This document shows positions 16,989 to 23,786 of a DNA stretch of 24,602 bases, in pieces. The notes under the pieces were generated by a model. It saw nothing but the letters and a program-made list of their open reading frames with translations. It had not been told where the DNA came from and did no database searches. This stretch comes from a virus. Position numbers and translations under genes: made by a program. Within the stretch, counting starts at the first letter, position 1. The number at the start of each line of letters is the position of its first letter. The stretch spans positions 1 through 24,602 of the IMG/VR virus record IMGVR_UViG_3300021142_000171. The stretch is one strand, 5' to 3'.

Positions 16989-17062
16989 TCACCTGTAGTT
17001 TAATGGTAGAACGTTGGACTTTGAATCCAACTATCCTCGTTCGAGTCGAGGCGGGTGATCCA
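16989..17062 (+). tRNA. tRNA-Gln(TTG)
   Basis: Acceptor TCACCTG/CGGGTGA, D-arm GTTT/GAAC, anticodon stem TTGGA/TCCAA with loop CTTTGAA, T-stem CCTCG/CGAGG. CCA encoded after an unusual T73. Confidence 0.9.
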
Positions 17063-17071
17063 TGTCCCTCA

Positions 17072-17162
17072 GCCAATTGCCTCGTAGATAAATAATCCGA
17101 GAATGCAGTCTATAGCAGCTATGAGAATGCTCCCGCCGAAGCATTGAATATAGATAATTGGC
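17072..17162 (+). ncRNA. Possible structured RNA between tRNA-Gln and tRNA-Ser
   Basis: GCCAATT (17072-17078) can pair with AATTGGC (17156-17162), enclosing AATGC/GCATT and ATAGC-AGC-TAT hairpins and a direct repeat of GAATGC. GATAAATA at 17087 resembles a late promoter. No gene fits; the only frame is 14 codons. Confidence 0.3.
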
Positions 17163-17172
17163 ACAGATTTAA

Positions 17173-17263
17173 GGAAGCGTGGGTGAGTGGTTGTAAACCA
17201 ACAGTCTTGAAAACTGTCATACCTTTACGGGTATCGTGAGTTCGAATCTCACCGCTTCCGCCA
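17173..17263 (+). tRNA. tRNA-Ser(TGA)
   Basis: Class II. Acceptor GGAAGCG/CGCTTCC, anticodon loop CTTGAAA, long variable arm ATACC/GGTAT, T-stem GTGAG/CTCAC, G73, CCA encoded. Confidence 0.95.
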
Positions 17264-17269
17264 AATATA

Positions 17270-17383
17270 AGAATCCCTACGGGGATTGGTGGAGGCTACC
17301 TTAAATCGGTGGCCCTAGTCACTGAATGACTTAAAATGTCAGCGCAACGAGTTAGATGCTATATGCTGCGAAATCTGACTCGC
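17270..17383 (+). ncRNA. Candidate structured RNA, four hairpins in a row
   Basis: Hairpins are AATCCC-TACG-GGGATT (17272-17287), GGCTACC-TTAAATC-GGTGGCC (17294-17314), GTCA-CTGAA-TGAC (17318-17330), and CGAGTTAGAT/ATCTGACTCG with one G-U pair (17348-17382). They fill almost the whole gap between tRNA-Ser(TGA) and tRNA-Leu(TAG). There is no reading frame. It is not a tRNA or a tmRNA that I can recognise. Confidence 0.55.
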
Positions 17384-17389
17384 CTATTT

Positions 17390-17466
17390 GCCCTCGTAGC
17401 CCAATTGGCAGAGGCACATGCCTTAGAAGCATGTTAGTGTCAGTTCGAATCTGACCGAGGGCACCA
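17390..17466 (+). tRNA. tRNA with Leu anticodon (TAG) but short variable loop
   Basis: Acceptor GCCCTCG/CGAGGGC, anticodon stem CATGC/GCATG with loop CTTAGAA, T-stem GTCAG/CTGAC, CCA encoded. The variable region is only TTAGT, whereas bacterial Leu tRNAs are class II with a long arm. By anticodon it reads CUA. Confidence 0.88.
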
Positions 17467-17471
17467 ACTTT

Positions 17472-17549
17472 GCGCTTGTGGTGGAATTGGCATACACCTA
17501 TGTTTGAGGTACATAGCCCGTGCGGGTTCAAATCCCGCCAAGCGCACCA
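17472..17549 (+). tRNA. tRNA-Leu(GAG) with shortened variable arm
   Basis: Acceptor GCGCTTG/CAAGCGC and the Leu-type D-arm (GTGGAATTGGCATACACC) are clear. Anticodon stem TATGT/ACATA with loop TTGAGGT, T-stem GCGGG/CCCGC, CCA encoded. The variable region is only about 6 nt, as if the normal long arm had been deleted. Confidence 0.85.
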
Positions 17550-17554
17550 ATTTT

Positions 17555-17631
17555 GCTCTCGTAGCTTAATGGAAAAGAGCACCTCGATCCTACCGAGGTA
17601 GATATGGGTTCAACTCCCGTCGAGAGTGCCA
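17555..17631 (+). tRNA. tRNA-Arg(CCT)
   Basis: Acceptor GCTCTCG/CGAGAGT, anticodon stem CCTCG/CGAGG with loop ATCCTAC, T-stem ATGGG/CCCGT, G73, CCA encoded. Confidence 0.92.
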
Positions 17632-17640
17632 ATTCAGAAT

Positions 17641-17648
17641 TATAAATA
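17641..17648 (+). promoter_or_regulatory. T4-type late promoter
   Basis: TATAAATA, 34 bases before the start of the His-rich protein gene. Confidence 0.8.
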
Positions 17649-17681
17649 ACAGATAGTTCCATATAATTTTAAGGATGTGTC

Positions 17682-19127
17682 ATGTTAAACTTTCTCCAAT
17701 TTGTTTCAGAAGAAAAACATTTAGATTATGGTCATCAGAAACCATATGTCGGATATGGTCATTCAGCCAGAGATTTCTGGGAAACTTTAACGATGCCTTC
17801 TCATCCAGTTACAGATAGTATTAGAAAGGCAATGAAGCTTGATGAAGCATTTGATGTTACTGGAGAAGTAAAACCACATCAGGCACACATGCTACATCAG
17901 GCTCATAAAAACGAAGCTTTACATCATGAAAGTGCTGAAAATGAAAAAGCCAGAGGAAATGTTTTAGTAAAAATAAAGAAAGGTGCTGAAGCTGCTTTTC
18001 CTAAGAACGAATCTGAAGCAACAAGAAATATTAAGCACAAAGAAGCTGTAAAGGCATGGCACTCATTCAAAAGAGATTATGAGGCTGGAGAAAATAAGAA
18101 AAGAGAAATAGAGAATAAACACATTGATGCTCATGATGCTCATGCCGCAGAACACAATAAGACAGCAGCAAAGAAAGATAAGATTAAACCTCTTAAGAAA
18201 AGAAAGGCATTAGACTTACAGCACGGTTCAGAATTATTATCTGAAAACGGTAAGTATGATCCAGAGCATCATGTTGGCAAACATGCTTCTGGTAAAAAAG
18301 TAAAAATCAAAGGACTTGCTTTAGCTCCCCATACAATTGCTGGTGGTGTCAATGTATGTCCAAAAGCTTCCACCGCGTGTAAAAGAGATTGTCTAGCACT
18401 TCATGCTGGAATGAATCGTGGTGAAGAACGTAACTATCACCTGAAGGTAGCAAGATCGCAGTTCTTACAGAAGCATCCAGAACACGCAGTAAGAATGATC
18501 AGTAAAGAAATTGATAAGCATGTTGCGTCAGCTAAAAAGAAAGGATATGAACCCGCTGTTCGTTTGAATGCGAATTCTGATATTCCTATCGAACATGTAT
18601 TGGGTCACGGATATTGGAAGCGTCATGGAAAAGGCGGTTCACACGCTGCTGAACATTATGATTACACAAAGATTGCTGGTAGAATGTCCTCTCCATCAAA
18701 GAGAGAAGAACTAAAGAAAAAGGGATATCACTTAACACTTTCATCAACTGGAACTAACCACCATGAGAGTAATGATAAGGAAGTTTCAAAGCATCTTCAT
18801 AGTGGTGGAAATGCTGCTGTTGTCTTTAGAACAAGAGAAAGTGGTGATCTTCCACATACAGTAGTTACTCACCATCCTGATGGTAGTAAGACTGCTCATC
18901 CTGTTCATAGCGCAAATGAAAGAGATGATAGATATAACGATGAAGCACATCATCCACACGGAAGTAATGCTGCTCATGAAAAGTTCTTGAAAGACAATCC
19001 ACACATTAAGCGTGGTAAAGGTCAAGTTGCTGGTCTAACCTTTAAAGGTAATACTAACGATGAAATGAAGTCAACAGAATTTGCTGTGGACTCACATCAC
19101 GGTGTTGCTCATATCAAAGGTCATTAA
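17682..19127 (+). CDS. Large His/Lys-rich protein with gp88-like domain
   Basis: 481 residues. The N-terminus MLNFLQFVSEEKHLDYGHQK resembles the QF-x-EE start of several late proteins of T4-like marine phages. Residues about 60-190 are a charged His/Lys/Ala-rich helical linker. The recognisable domain (about 210-310) has NVCPKASTACKRDCLALHAG, MNRGEERNYHLKVARSQFLQ, and a PAVRLNANSDIPIE segment. This Cys-x-x-x-x-x-C-x-x-x-C and RLN-x-SD pattern is that of the gp88-like phage/plasmid family of unknown function, whose Cys may bind metal. The C-terminal 150 residues are His- and Gly-rich. The late promoter suggests a virion or assembly role. Confidence 0.75.
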   Translation: MLNFLQFVSEEKHLDYGHQKPYVGYGHSARDFWETLTMPSHPVTDSIRKAMKLDEAFDVTGEVKPHQAHMLHQAHKNEALHHESAENEKARGNVLVKIKKGAEAAFPKNESEATRNIKHKEAVKAWHSFKRDYEAGENKKREIENKHIDAHDAHAAEHNKTAAKKDKIKPLKKRKALDLQHGSELLSENGKYDPEHHVGKHASGKKVKIKGLALAPHTIAGGVNVCPKASTACKRDCLALHAGMNRGEERNYHLKVARSQFLQKHPEHAVRMISKEIDKHVASAKKKGYEPAVRLNANSDIPIEHVLGHGYWKRHGKGGSHAAEHYDYTKIAGRMSSPSKREELKKKGYHLTLSSTGTNHHESNDKEVSKHLHSGGNAAVVFRTRESGDLPHTVVTHHPDGSKTAHPVHSANERDDRYNDEAHHPHGSNAAHEKFLKDNPHIKRGKGQVAGLTFKGNTNDEMKSTEFAVDSHHGVAHIKGH

Positions 19128-19213
19128 TTTCTTTACATAACTTAATATAAATGACATAATTGTTCAACTAAATATTGGTGAACCCCATCACAAATATTAG
19201 TAAGGATAATTCA

Positions 19214-20293
19214 ATGTCTAAGATACTTTTCATTCTCAAGAAAAGAGAAATTACAAGCGAAGAGGACACAGCTCTTTCAACAGAAATCAGACCATATTTT
19301 AAATATTGTCTATCATCAGGATTAAGAAATTCTGCCTCATTCGTGAGTGAAATGCTTGTTGAGAATGGAATTGAATCAAAGCTAGTAGAGGTAATTGATA
19401 ACAATTGTATTGATAGAGAAGTAAATCTCTATAAGCCAACTCATGTTATCATTGAAGCTTTTTGGGTTGTTCCAGAAAAGTTTGATATACTTCAAAAACT
19501 TCATCCATCAGTCAAGTGGATTGTTCGTAATCACTCTGAGATACCATTCCTAGCTAATGAAGGAATCGCAACAGATTGGATATTGAAATATCTTTCATAC
19601 GACAATGTATATGTTGCTCCAAATAGCACAAGATGTTTTGATGATACCTTTAAGATGGCAAAGTCAGCTTATGGAGAAAAGGTAGCAAAGAAAAAAGTTC
19701 TGTATCTGCCTAACTTCTATAGAATTAAAGAAGAATTCGCAAAAAGAAAAGGTCTTAATGATAGAGTAATTAATGTTGGTTGTTTTGGAGCAATTCGCCC
19801 ATTAAAGAATCATCTGATTCAGGCTATTGCCGCAATCTCATACGCAGAAAGAAATGGTCTGTCTCTAAGATTTCATATCAATGTAGCTCGCCTAGAAGAT
19901 AAGGGCAATACTGTTCTTAATAGTCTTAGAGGATTATTCTCAAATCTTGATCCTAAGAAATTTGAGTTGGTTGAGCATGGTTGGTTATCTCATGATGATT
20001 TCTTGAAGCTTGTTGCTACGATGGATATCGGACTTCAAGTTAGCTTCACAGAATCATTCAATATTGTAACAGCAGATTTTGTTTCCAAAGGTATTCCAGT
20101 TGTTACATCAAAAGAAATTTTTTGGCTACCAGATCACTTCTATGCTCTGGAGACTAGCGCAGAAGATATCGCAAGTAGAATGGAAAAAGTTCTATTTGGT
20201 CACAAGTTTTTCAGAAAGTCTAAAATGGCATTGAATGCCTTGAAAAAGTACAACAAAGACGCTGTAAAAGTTTGGGTCAGCACATTTAAATAA
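19214..20293 (+). CDS. GT-B fold glycosyltransferase
   Basis: 359 residues. The N-terminal Rossmann domain begins MSKILFILKKREITSEEDTA. The linker contains YLPNFYRIKEEF. The C-terminal domain starts with VINVGCFGAIRPLKNHLIQA, a typical GT4 sugar-nucleotide segment, and has VATMDIGLQVSFTESFNIVT followed by ADFVSKGIPVVTS, the usual E-x-F-x-x-x-x-x-E-like donor site with S-F/N variation. It may transfer sugar to host surface glycans, virion proteins or modified DNA bases. AAGGA lies 7 nt before ATG 19214; an in-frame ATG at 19175 has no ribosome site. TATAAATG at 19146 and CTAAATATT at 19168 are possible late promoters. Confidence 0.82.
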   Translation: MSKILFILKKREITSEEDTALSTEIRPYFKYCLSSGLRNSASFVSEMLVENGIESKLVEVIDNNCIDREVNLYKPTHVIIEAFWVVPEKFDILQKLHPSVKWIVRNHSEIPFLANEGIATDWILKYLSYDNVYVAPNSTRCFDDTFKMAKSAYGEKVAKKKVLYLPNFYRIKEEFAKRKGLNDRVINVGCFGAIRPLKNHLIQAIAAISYAERNGLSLRFHINVARLEDKGNTVLNSLRGLFSNLDPKKFELVEHGWLSHDDFLKLVATMDIGLQVSFTESFNIVTADFVSKGIPVVTSKEIFWLPDHFYALETSAEDIASRMEKVLFGHKFFRKSKMALNALKKYNKDAVKVWVSTFK

Positions 20294-20342
20294 TAATTTG
20301 ACTATTAAACTTTAATAGTATATAATAGTCTTAATAGTGAAT

Positions 20343-20430
20343 GGAAGGTTGGCAGAGTGGTTATCGCAAGAGTTTGCTAAACTCTCGTTCCTAACGGGAC
20401 GCATAGGTTCGAATCCTATACCTTCCGCCA
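20343..20430 (+). tRNA. tRNA-Ser(GCT)
   Basis: Class II. Acceptor GGAAGGT/ACCTTCC, anticodon loop TTGCTAA, long variable arm (CGTTCC and GGGACG), G73, CCA encoded. Confidence 0.95.
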
Positions 20431-20441
20431 AATTAGATATG

Positions 20442-20524
20442 CCCGTGTGGTGGAATGGTATACGCATCTGACTCAAAATCAGACGCCGAAAGGCTTGGGG
20501 GTTCAAGTCCCTCCACGGGCACCA
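20442..20524 (+). tRNA. tRNA-Leu(CAA)
   Basis: Class II. Acceptor GCCCGTG/CACGGGC, anticodon stem TCTGA/TCAGA with loop CTCAAAA, variable arm GCC-GAAA-GGC, CCA encoded. The only Leu tRNA here with a normal long arm. Confidence 0.95.
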
Positions 20525-20529
20525 ATTAT

Positions 20530-20607
20530 GGCTGTGTAGTATAAATGGCTAGTACGCGATCCTCATAAGGTCGAATGGTGAGTGTTCGATTCACTCCACA
20601 GCTACCA
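20530..20607 (+). tRNA. tRNA-Met(CAT), or Ile2(CAT)
   Basis: Acceptor GGCTGTG/CACAGCT, anticodon stem CGATC/GGTCG with loop CTCATAA, T-stem GAGTG/CACTC, CCA encoded. It lacks the three G-C pairs of an initiator. A lysidine-modified Ile tRNA cannot be excluded, but Ile(TAT) at 9604 already covers AUA. Confidence 0.88.
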
Positions 20608-20623
20608 TTGATAGGAGTGTGTT

Positions 20624-21031
20624 ATGCGTAAAGAACTTGATGATCTCTTGTGCGAAAAGTATCCAAAGATTTTCGCAGAAAGAAACATGCCAATGAATCT
20701 CACTTGTATGTGTTGGGGATTTCAGCATAATGGTGGCTGGTTCAATATTATTGATACACTGTGTAATAGCATTCAGTGGTATCTTGATCAAGAGTGGAAT
20801 CTTCCAAAAGAAATTCCACAAGTTGTAGCTAAACAAGTGAAGGAAAAGTTTGGAACTCTTCGTTTTGATTATAGTGGTGGTGATGATCATATTTGGGGTA
20901 TGGTAAGAATGGCAGAATCAATGTCTGCTGTTACCTGCGAAATTTGTGGTTCACCTGGTAAACGAAGAGACGGTGCTTGGATTAGCACCCTTTGCGATAT
21001 TCACGCTAAACAGAATTTAAACAAAATTTAA
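20624..21031 (+). CDS. Conserved phage protein with C-terminal zinc site
   Basis: 135 residues. A central segment LTCMCWGFQHNGGWFNIIDT is followed by VAKQVKEKFGTLRFDYSGGD and a C-terminal SAVTCEICGSPGKRRDGAWI, ending LCDIHAKQ. The CxxC and CxxH pairs near the end make a likely zinc knuckle. I have seen this arrangement in many tailed phages as an uncharacterised protein. AGGAG lies 6 nt before the ATG. It sits between tRNA-Met and tRNA-Cys. Confidence 0.82.
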   Translation: MRKELDDLLCEKYPKIFAERNMPMNLTCMCWGFQHNGGWFNIIDTLCNSIQWYLDQEWNLPKEIPQVVAKQVKEKFGTLRFDYSGGDDHIWGMVRMAESMSAVTCEICGSPGKRRDGAWISTLCDIHAKQNLNKI

Positions 21032-21040
21032 ACAAATAAC

Positions 21041-21115
21041 GTTACGGTGTCCGAGCGGTTAGGAAGCTGTCTGCAAAATAGCTATACGCAGGTTCAAATC
21101 CTGTCCGTAACTCCA
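21041..21115 (+). tRNA. tRNA-Cys(GCA)
   Basis: Acceptor GTTACGG/CCGTAAC, anticodon stem GCTGT/ATAGC with loop CTGCAAA, T73 as expected for Cys, CCA encoded. Last tRNA of the window. Confidence 0.93.
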
Positions 21116-21140
21116 ATTTAATTTATACACTAATTGTCTC

Positions 21141-21148
21141 TATAAATA
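21141..21148 (+). promoter_or_regulatory. T4-type late promoter
   Basis: TATAAATA, 22 bases before the HNH gene's GTG start. Confidence 0.8.
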
Positions 21149-21169
21149 AATCCTAAAAGGGGATGTGTC

Positions 21170-21742
21170 GTGTCATTGGTATTAATTACAGATTCTGCTG
21201 GTATGCCAAAAGAGTGGGTCAACTACGATCTCGCTGCTTGTTACTATGCTAGAAAGAAAGTTTTGTGGAGCACTGGTGATAACATCAAAGTGCTACACGG
21301 TGGTATTTCTGCTGAAACTGGCGAACAGTCTATAATTGAGATTCAATCAATCATTGGTGTTAGTGGTAAGCTGTTTGACCATGAATGGTATATGCGTGAG
21401 ACACTTTTCGCAGAACGTTCAGTTCTATATGCTCGCGACAGATATCTTTGTGCTTACTGTGGTGATAACTTTGAAAACAAAAGTCTTACTATTGATCACG
21501 TTCATCCAAAGAGCCGTGGTGGTAAGAACACTTGGGTTAACTGTGTAACAGCATGTAAGCCATGTAACATGCGTAAGGGTAATAAGACTACAGAAGAGGC
21601 GAAAATGCATCTTCTTTATGTCCCATATGCGCCTAACGTGTTTGAGAAGATGATTCTTGAGAACAGAAAGATTCTCTCTGACCAGATGGACTTTCTTATG
21701 GCAAGAGTTCCGAAGATCAGCCGCCTACATCTTGCGGCCTAA
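21170..21742 (+). CDS. HNH nuclease, bacterial-type rather than homing
   Basis: 190 residues with a GTG start following AAAGGGG. The N-terminal half (VLITDSAGMPKEWVNYDLAA, CYYARKKVLW, IIEIQSIIGV) and the zinc HNH core (YLCAYCGDNF, LTIDHVHPKSRGGKNTW, VTACKPCNMRKGNKT) match the complete bacterial HNH family, including the conserved end in KILSDQMDFL. Both CxxC pairs and the catalytic His are present. It is not inserted in a tRNA and may process phage or host DNA, possibly in packaging or exclusion. A long hairpin follows its stop. Confidence 0.88.
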   Translation: MSLVLITDSAGMPKEWVNYDLAACYYARKKVLWSTGDNIKVLHGGISAETGEQSIIEIQSIIGVSGKLFDHEWYMRETLFAERSVLYARDRYLCAYCGDNFENKSLTIDHVHPKSRGGKNTWVNCVTACKPCNMRKGNKTTEEAKMHLLYVPYAPNVFEKMILENRKILSDQMDFLMARVPKISRLHLAA

Positions 21743-21746
21743 TAGG

Positions 21747-21818
21747 AGCTTCGTAGAGCGTTTTTCAGACCCACCCCCCAGTCCTACCTACCCCAGAAAC
21801 GGGGCGCTCTACGAGGCT
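21747..21818 (+). terminator. Long hairpin after the HNH gene
   Basis: A 14-bp stem with one G-U pair (21747-21760 with 21805-21818) encloses a C-rich 44-nt loop with its own CCCC-AGAAAC-GGGG hairpin. There is no T run after it, so simple termination is unlikely. It may stabilise the 3' end or be a structured RNA. Two GGGGCTTA/GGGGAT repeats follow. Confidence 0.5.
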
Positions 21819-21874
21819 TATAGGGGCTTACAGGGGATGTCGTAAGTGATTGATTTTATTGGTTAATTTTCTAT

Positions 21875-21902
21875 TTGCTTTTCATTGGAATTATAGTATA
21901 AT
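21875..21902 (+). promoter_or_regulatory. Promoter for the H1-like winged-helix gene
   Basis: TTGCTT, 16 nt, TATAAT, preceded by TAAGTGATTGATT as in the early promoters. Confidence 0.75.
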
Positions 21903-21961
21903 AGATACATGCCCCAATGTTTTGGTGGTATTAATTGTAACTTTATTATGAGGTATTTAAA

Positions 21962-22390
21962 ATGGCGAAGAACACTCAATTGTTCAATCTTTACAATATG
22001 CTTAAGGCGGCTGGTGATAAGGGTATCACCAAGGAACAGGCTGTCAAGCTCCTTGGAGTTAAGGAAAGTTCCGTTCCAGTCTATTTCTGTTATCTGAAGA
22101 AGCAGTTCAAGGCAGAACTTGAGACAGTCAGAAACGGTCGTTTTATCGTTGCCTACAAGCTTATGAATGCTGATAAGATTACTGTTCCACAGTATCGCAA
22201 GGCTGCTCGTAAGGCTACTAGCAAGGTCACGAAGGTAGTAGCTAAGAAGACTGCTAAGGTTGTTCCTACTAAGGCTACTAAGAAGCCACTTGTCAAGAAG
22301 AATGATACTGACCTTGACACCGATCTCATTATCAATGAGATCACTGATCGCGAGTTCCATGATATTAAGTCCACTCTTGGTCTTGACTAA
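21962..22390 (+). CDS. Winged-helix protein with Lys/Ala-rich H1-like tail
   Basis: 142 residues in three parts. Residues 1-70 look like a winged helix: a first helix MAKNTQLFNLYNMLKAAGDK, then GITKEQAVKLLGVKESSVPV as helix-turn-helix, then a strand-rich wing NGRFIVAYKL. Residues about 80-115 are a Lys/Ala/Thr/Val linker like a histone H1 tail (KAARKATSKVTKVVAKKTAK). The acidic C-terminus may fold back on the basic part. I infer a DNA-binding, possibly nucleoid-organising protein. GAGGT precedes the ATG. It has its own promoter and a perfect terminator. Confidence 0.82.
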   Translation: MAKNTQLFNLYNMLKAAGDKGITKEQAVKLLGVKESSVPVYFCYLKKQFKAELETVRNGRFIVAYKLMNADKITVPQYRKAARKATSKVTKVVAKKTAKVVPTKATKKPLVKKNDTDLDTDLIINEITDREFHDIKSTLGLD

Positions 22391-22409
22391 TAGATCCTAT
22401 TGTAACTAC

Positions 22410-22436
22410 GGGGGAGCCTGACCGCTCCCCCTTTTT
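22410..22436 (+). terminator. Rho-independent terminator
   Basis: GGGGGAGC-CTGACC-GCTCCCCC followed by TTTTT. Confidence 0.95.
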
Positions 22437-22449
22437 ATTTGGAATTATT

Positions 22450-23013
22450 ATGAATATCTTTTATCTTGATTCTGATCCTCGTAAGGATGCGGAATATCAT
22501 TGTGATAAACACGTAGTAAAAATGATTCTTGAATCTGCTCAATTAATGTCTTCCGCTCATAGATACTTGGATGGACAGATGATAATTGAAAAGAAAATGG
22601 TTCAGGGTTCACTCCCTGCTCGTTGGCGTAATACTAAAAAGTGGGTGTTGAATGATAACCGTGAAAACATACTTTACTCTGCTGGCTGGCAAAATCATCC
22701 CTCTGCTATCTGGACTAGAGCCAATATTGATCACTATCGCTTTCTTTACGATCTTTTTGTTTATTTGATAGAAGAGTACAAGTACCGATACAATGGCAAG
22801 TCTCATAAGTGTGAGACACTTCTACATCCGTTGTTTGCTTCTCCGTTTAATATCAACATTGAAGATCCTTGGGTTGATCCTCCTCAGTGTATGCCAGATG
22901 ATTGTAGAATCGAAGGCAATACGGTAACTGCTTATCGCAACTACTATATACACCATAAGAACCACTTTGCGAAGTGGACTCGTAGAAAAATTCCCGATTG
23001 GTGGACAACATAG
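22450..23013 (+). CDS. Conserved phage protein of unknown function
   Basis: 187 residues. The N-terminus MNIFYLDSDPRKDAEYHCDK continues HVVKMILESAQLMSSAHRYL. Next are NHPSAIWTRANIDHYRFLYD and a C-terminal PPQCMPDDCRIEGNTVTAYR, then NYYIHHKNHFAKWTRRKIPD. The pattern is well known to me from large phages as an uncharacterised conserved protein. The many conserved His, Asp and Cys residues suggest an enzyme or metal site. It starts 13 bases after the terminator and opens the unit ending in PhoH. Confidence 0.82.
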   Translation: MNIFYLDSDPRKDAEYHCDKHVVKMILESAQLMSSAHRYLDGQMIIEKKMVQGSLPARWRNTKKWVLNDNRENILYSAGWQNHPSAIWTRANIDHYRFLYDLFVYLIEEYKYRYNGKSHKCETLLHPLFASPFNINIEDPWVDPPQCMPDDCRIEGNTVTAYRNYYIHHKNHFAKWTRRKIPDWWTT

Positions 23014-23023
23014 AGGTACTGAA

Positions 23024-23443
23024 ATGAGCAAATACTGGGGTTATCATCTAATGCTTGATTGTTCGGATTGTGACAGAGAAAAGATCACAAGCAAAGAAAA
23101 TATCATAAACTTTACAAAAGAACTTGTTAAGATAATTGATATGAAAGCTTATGGTGATCCAATTGTTGTTCACTTCGCAGAACACGATCCTACTAAAGCT
23201 GGTTACAGTTTACTCCATTTAATTGAAACATCTAATATCGCTGGTCACTTTGTTGATTCTAGTGGTGATGCTTATTTGGATGTTTTCTCATGTAAGCCTT
23301 TTTCAAATTCAGATGTTATGGCTGTTGCTATAGAATTTTTTAATCCAAAGAATATCAATCATACATTTTTGACAAGAGACGCAACACTCAAGTCTGCTGA
23401 AGTCGAAGAATATTTCGATCCGATGGATATTACTCAGAGATAA
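23024..23443 (+). CDS. S-adenosylmethionine decarboxylase-like protein
   Basis: 139 residues. It begins MSKYWGYHLMLDCSDCDREK. The key segment is GYSLLHLIETSNIAGHFVDS followed by SGDAYLDVFSCKPF. This matches the processing-site region of prokaryotic AdoMet decarboxylases, where a Ser becomes the pyruvoyl cofactor, a His lies 5 residues on, and D-x-F-x-C carries the catalytic Cys. Here the residue before the Ser is Thr, not the usual Glu. The enzyme would make decarboxylated AdoMet for polyamines, useful for packing DNA. GAGGT lies 7 nt before the ATG. Confidence 0.72.
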   Translation: MSKYWGYHLMLDCSDCDREKITSKENIINFTKELVKIIDMKAYGDPIVVHFAEHDPTKAGYSLLHLIETSNIAGHFVDSSGDAYLDVFSCKPFSNSDVMAVAIEFFNPKNINHTFLTRDATLKSAEVEEYFDPMDITQR

Positions 23444-23451
23444 ATAGTATT

Positions 23452-23778
23452 ATGGAATATACTTTTAAAGTAAAAAAGACTGGAAAAATTGTCAGTCATG
23501 ATATCAAGATCTCTGAGTATGATGATTTCAAGAAAGCTCATCCAGAGCTAGAAAGATATCATGATACTCCACCATCTCTTCTTCATGACGCTCAATCAGT
23601 TAGAGGATTTAATTCTGGAACTAGCGAGGGATGGAAGGAAGTTCTATCCAAGGTGGCAGATAGTCACCCCGCTAGTCCTCTAGCTCAAGAGCGTAGTCGC
23701 AAATCTATCAAGGAAGTAAAAACCAGACAGATTATCGACAAGCATGTAAAGAAAGCACAAAAGGCTGGGCGAATATAA
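23452..23778 (+). CDS. FmdB-like conserved phage protein without zinc ribbon
   Basis: 108 residues. The C-terminal two-thirds, SGTSEGWKEVLSKVADSHPA then SPLAQERSRKSIKEVKTRQI and IDKHVKKA, resemble the C-terminal part of FmdB-like phage proteins. The usual N-terminal CxxC zinc ribbon is replaced by MEYTFKVKKTGKIVSHD. HPELERYHDTPPSLLHD lies in between. Function unknown. It starts 8 bases after the AdoMet decarboxylase-like gene. Confidence 0.72.
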   Translation: MEYTFKVKKTGKIVSHDIKISEYDDFKKAHPELERYHDTPPSLLHDAQSVRGFNSGTSEGWKEVLSKVADSHPASPLAQERSRKSIKEVKTRQIIDKHVKKAQKAGRI

Positions 23779-23786
23779 GGTGATTC

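Noticed and set aside
17270-17383. tmRNA or additional tRNA
   Set aside because: There is no acceptor stem with CCA, no T-loop and no tag reading frame.
21863-22360. 165-codon - strand frame
   Set aside because: It lies opposite the winged-helix gene, which has a promoter, ribosome site and terminator on the + strand.
23439-23446. Late promoter GATAAATA before the gene at 23452
   Set aside because: It overlaps the previous stop codon and ends 6 bases before the ATG, leaving no leader. Probably chance.
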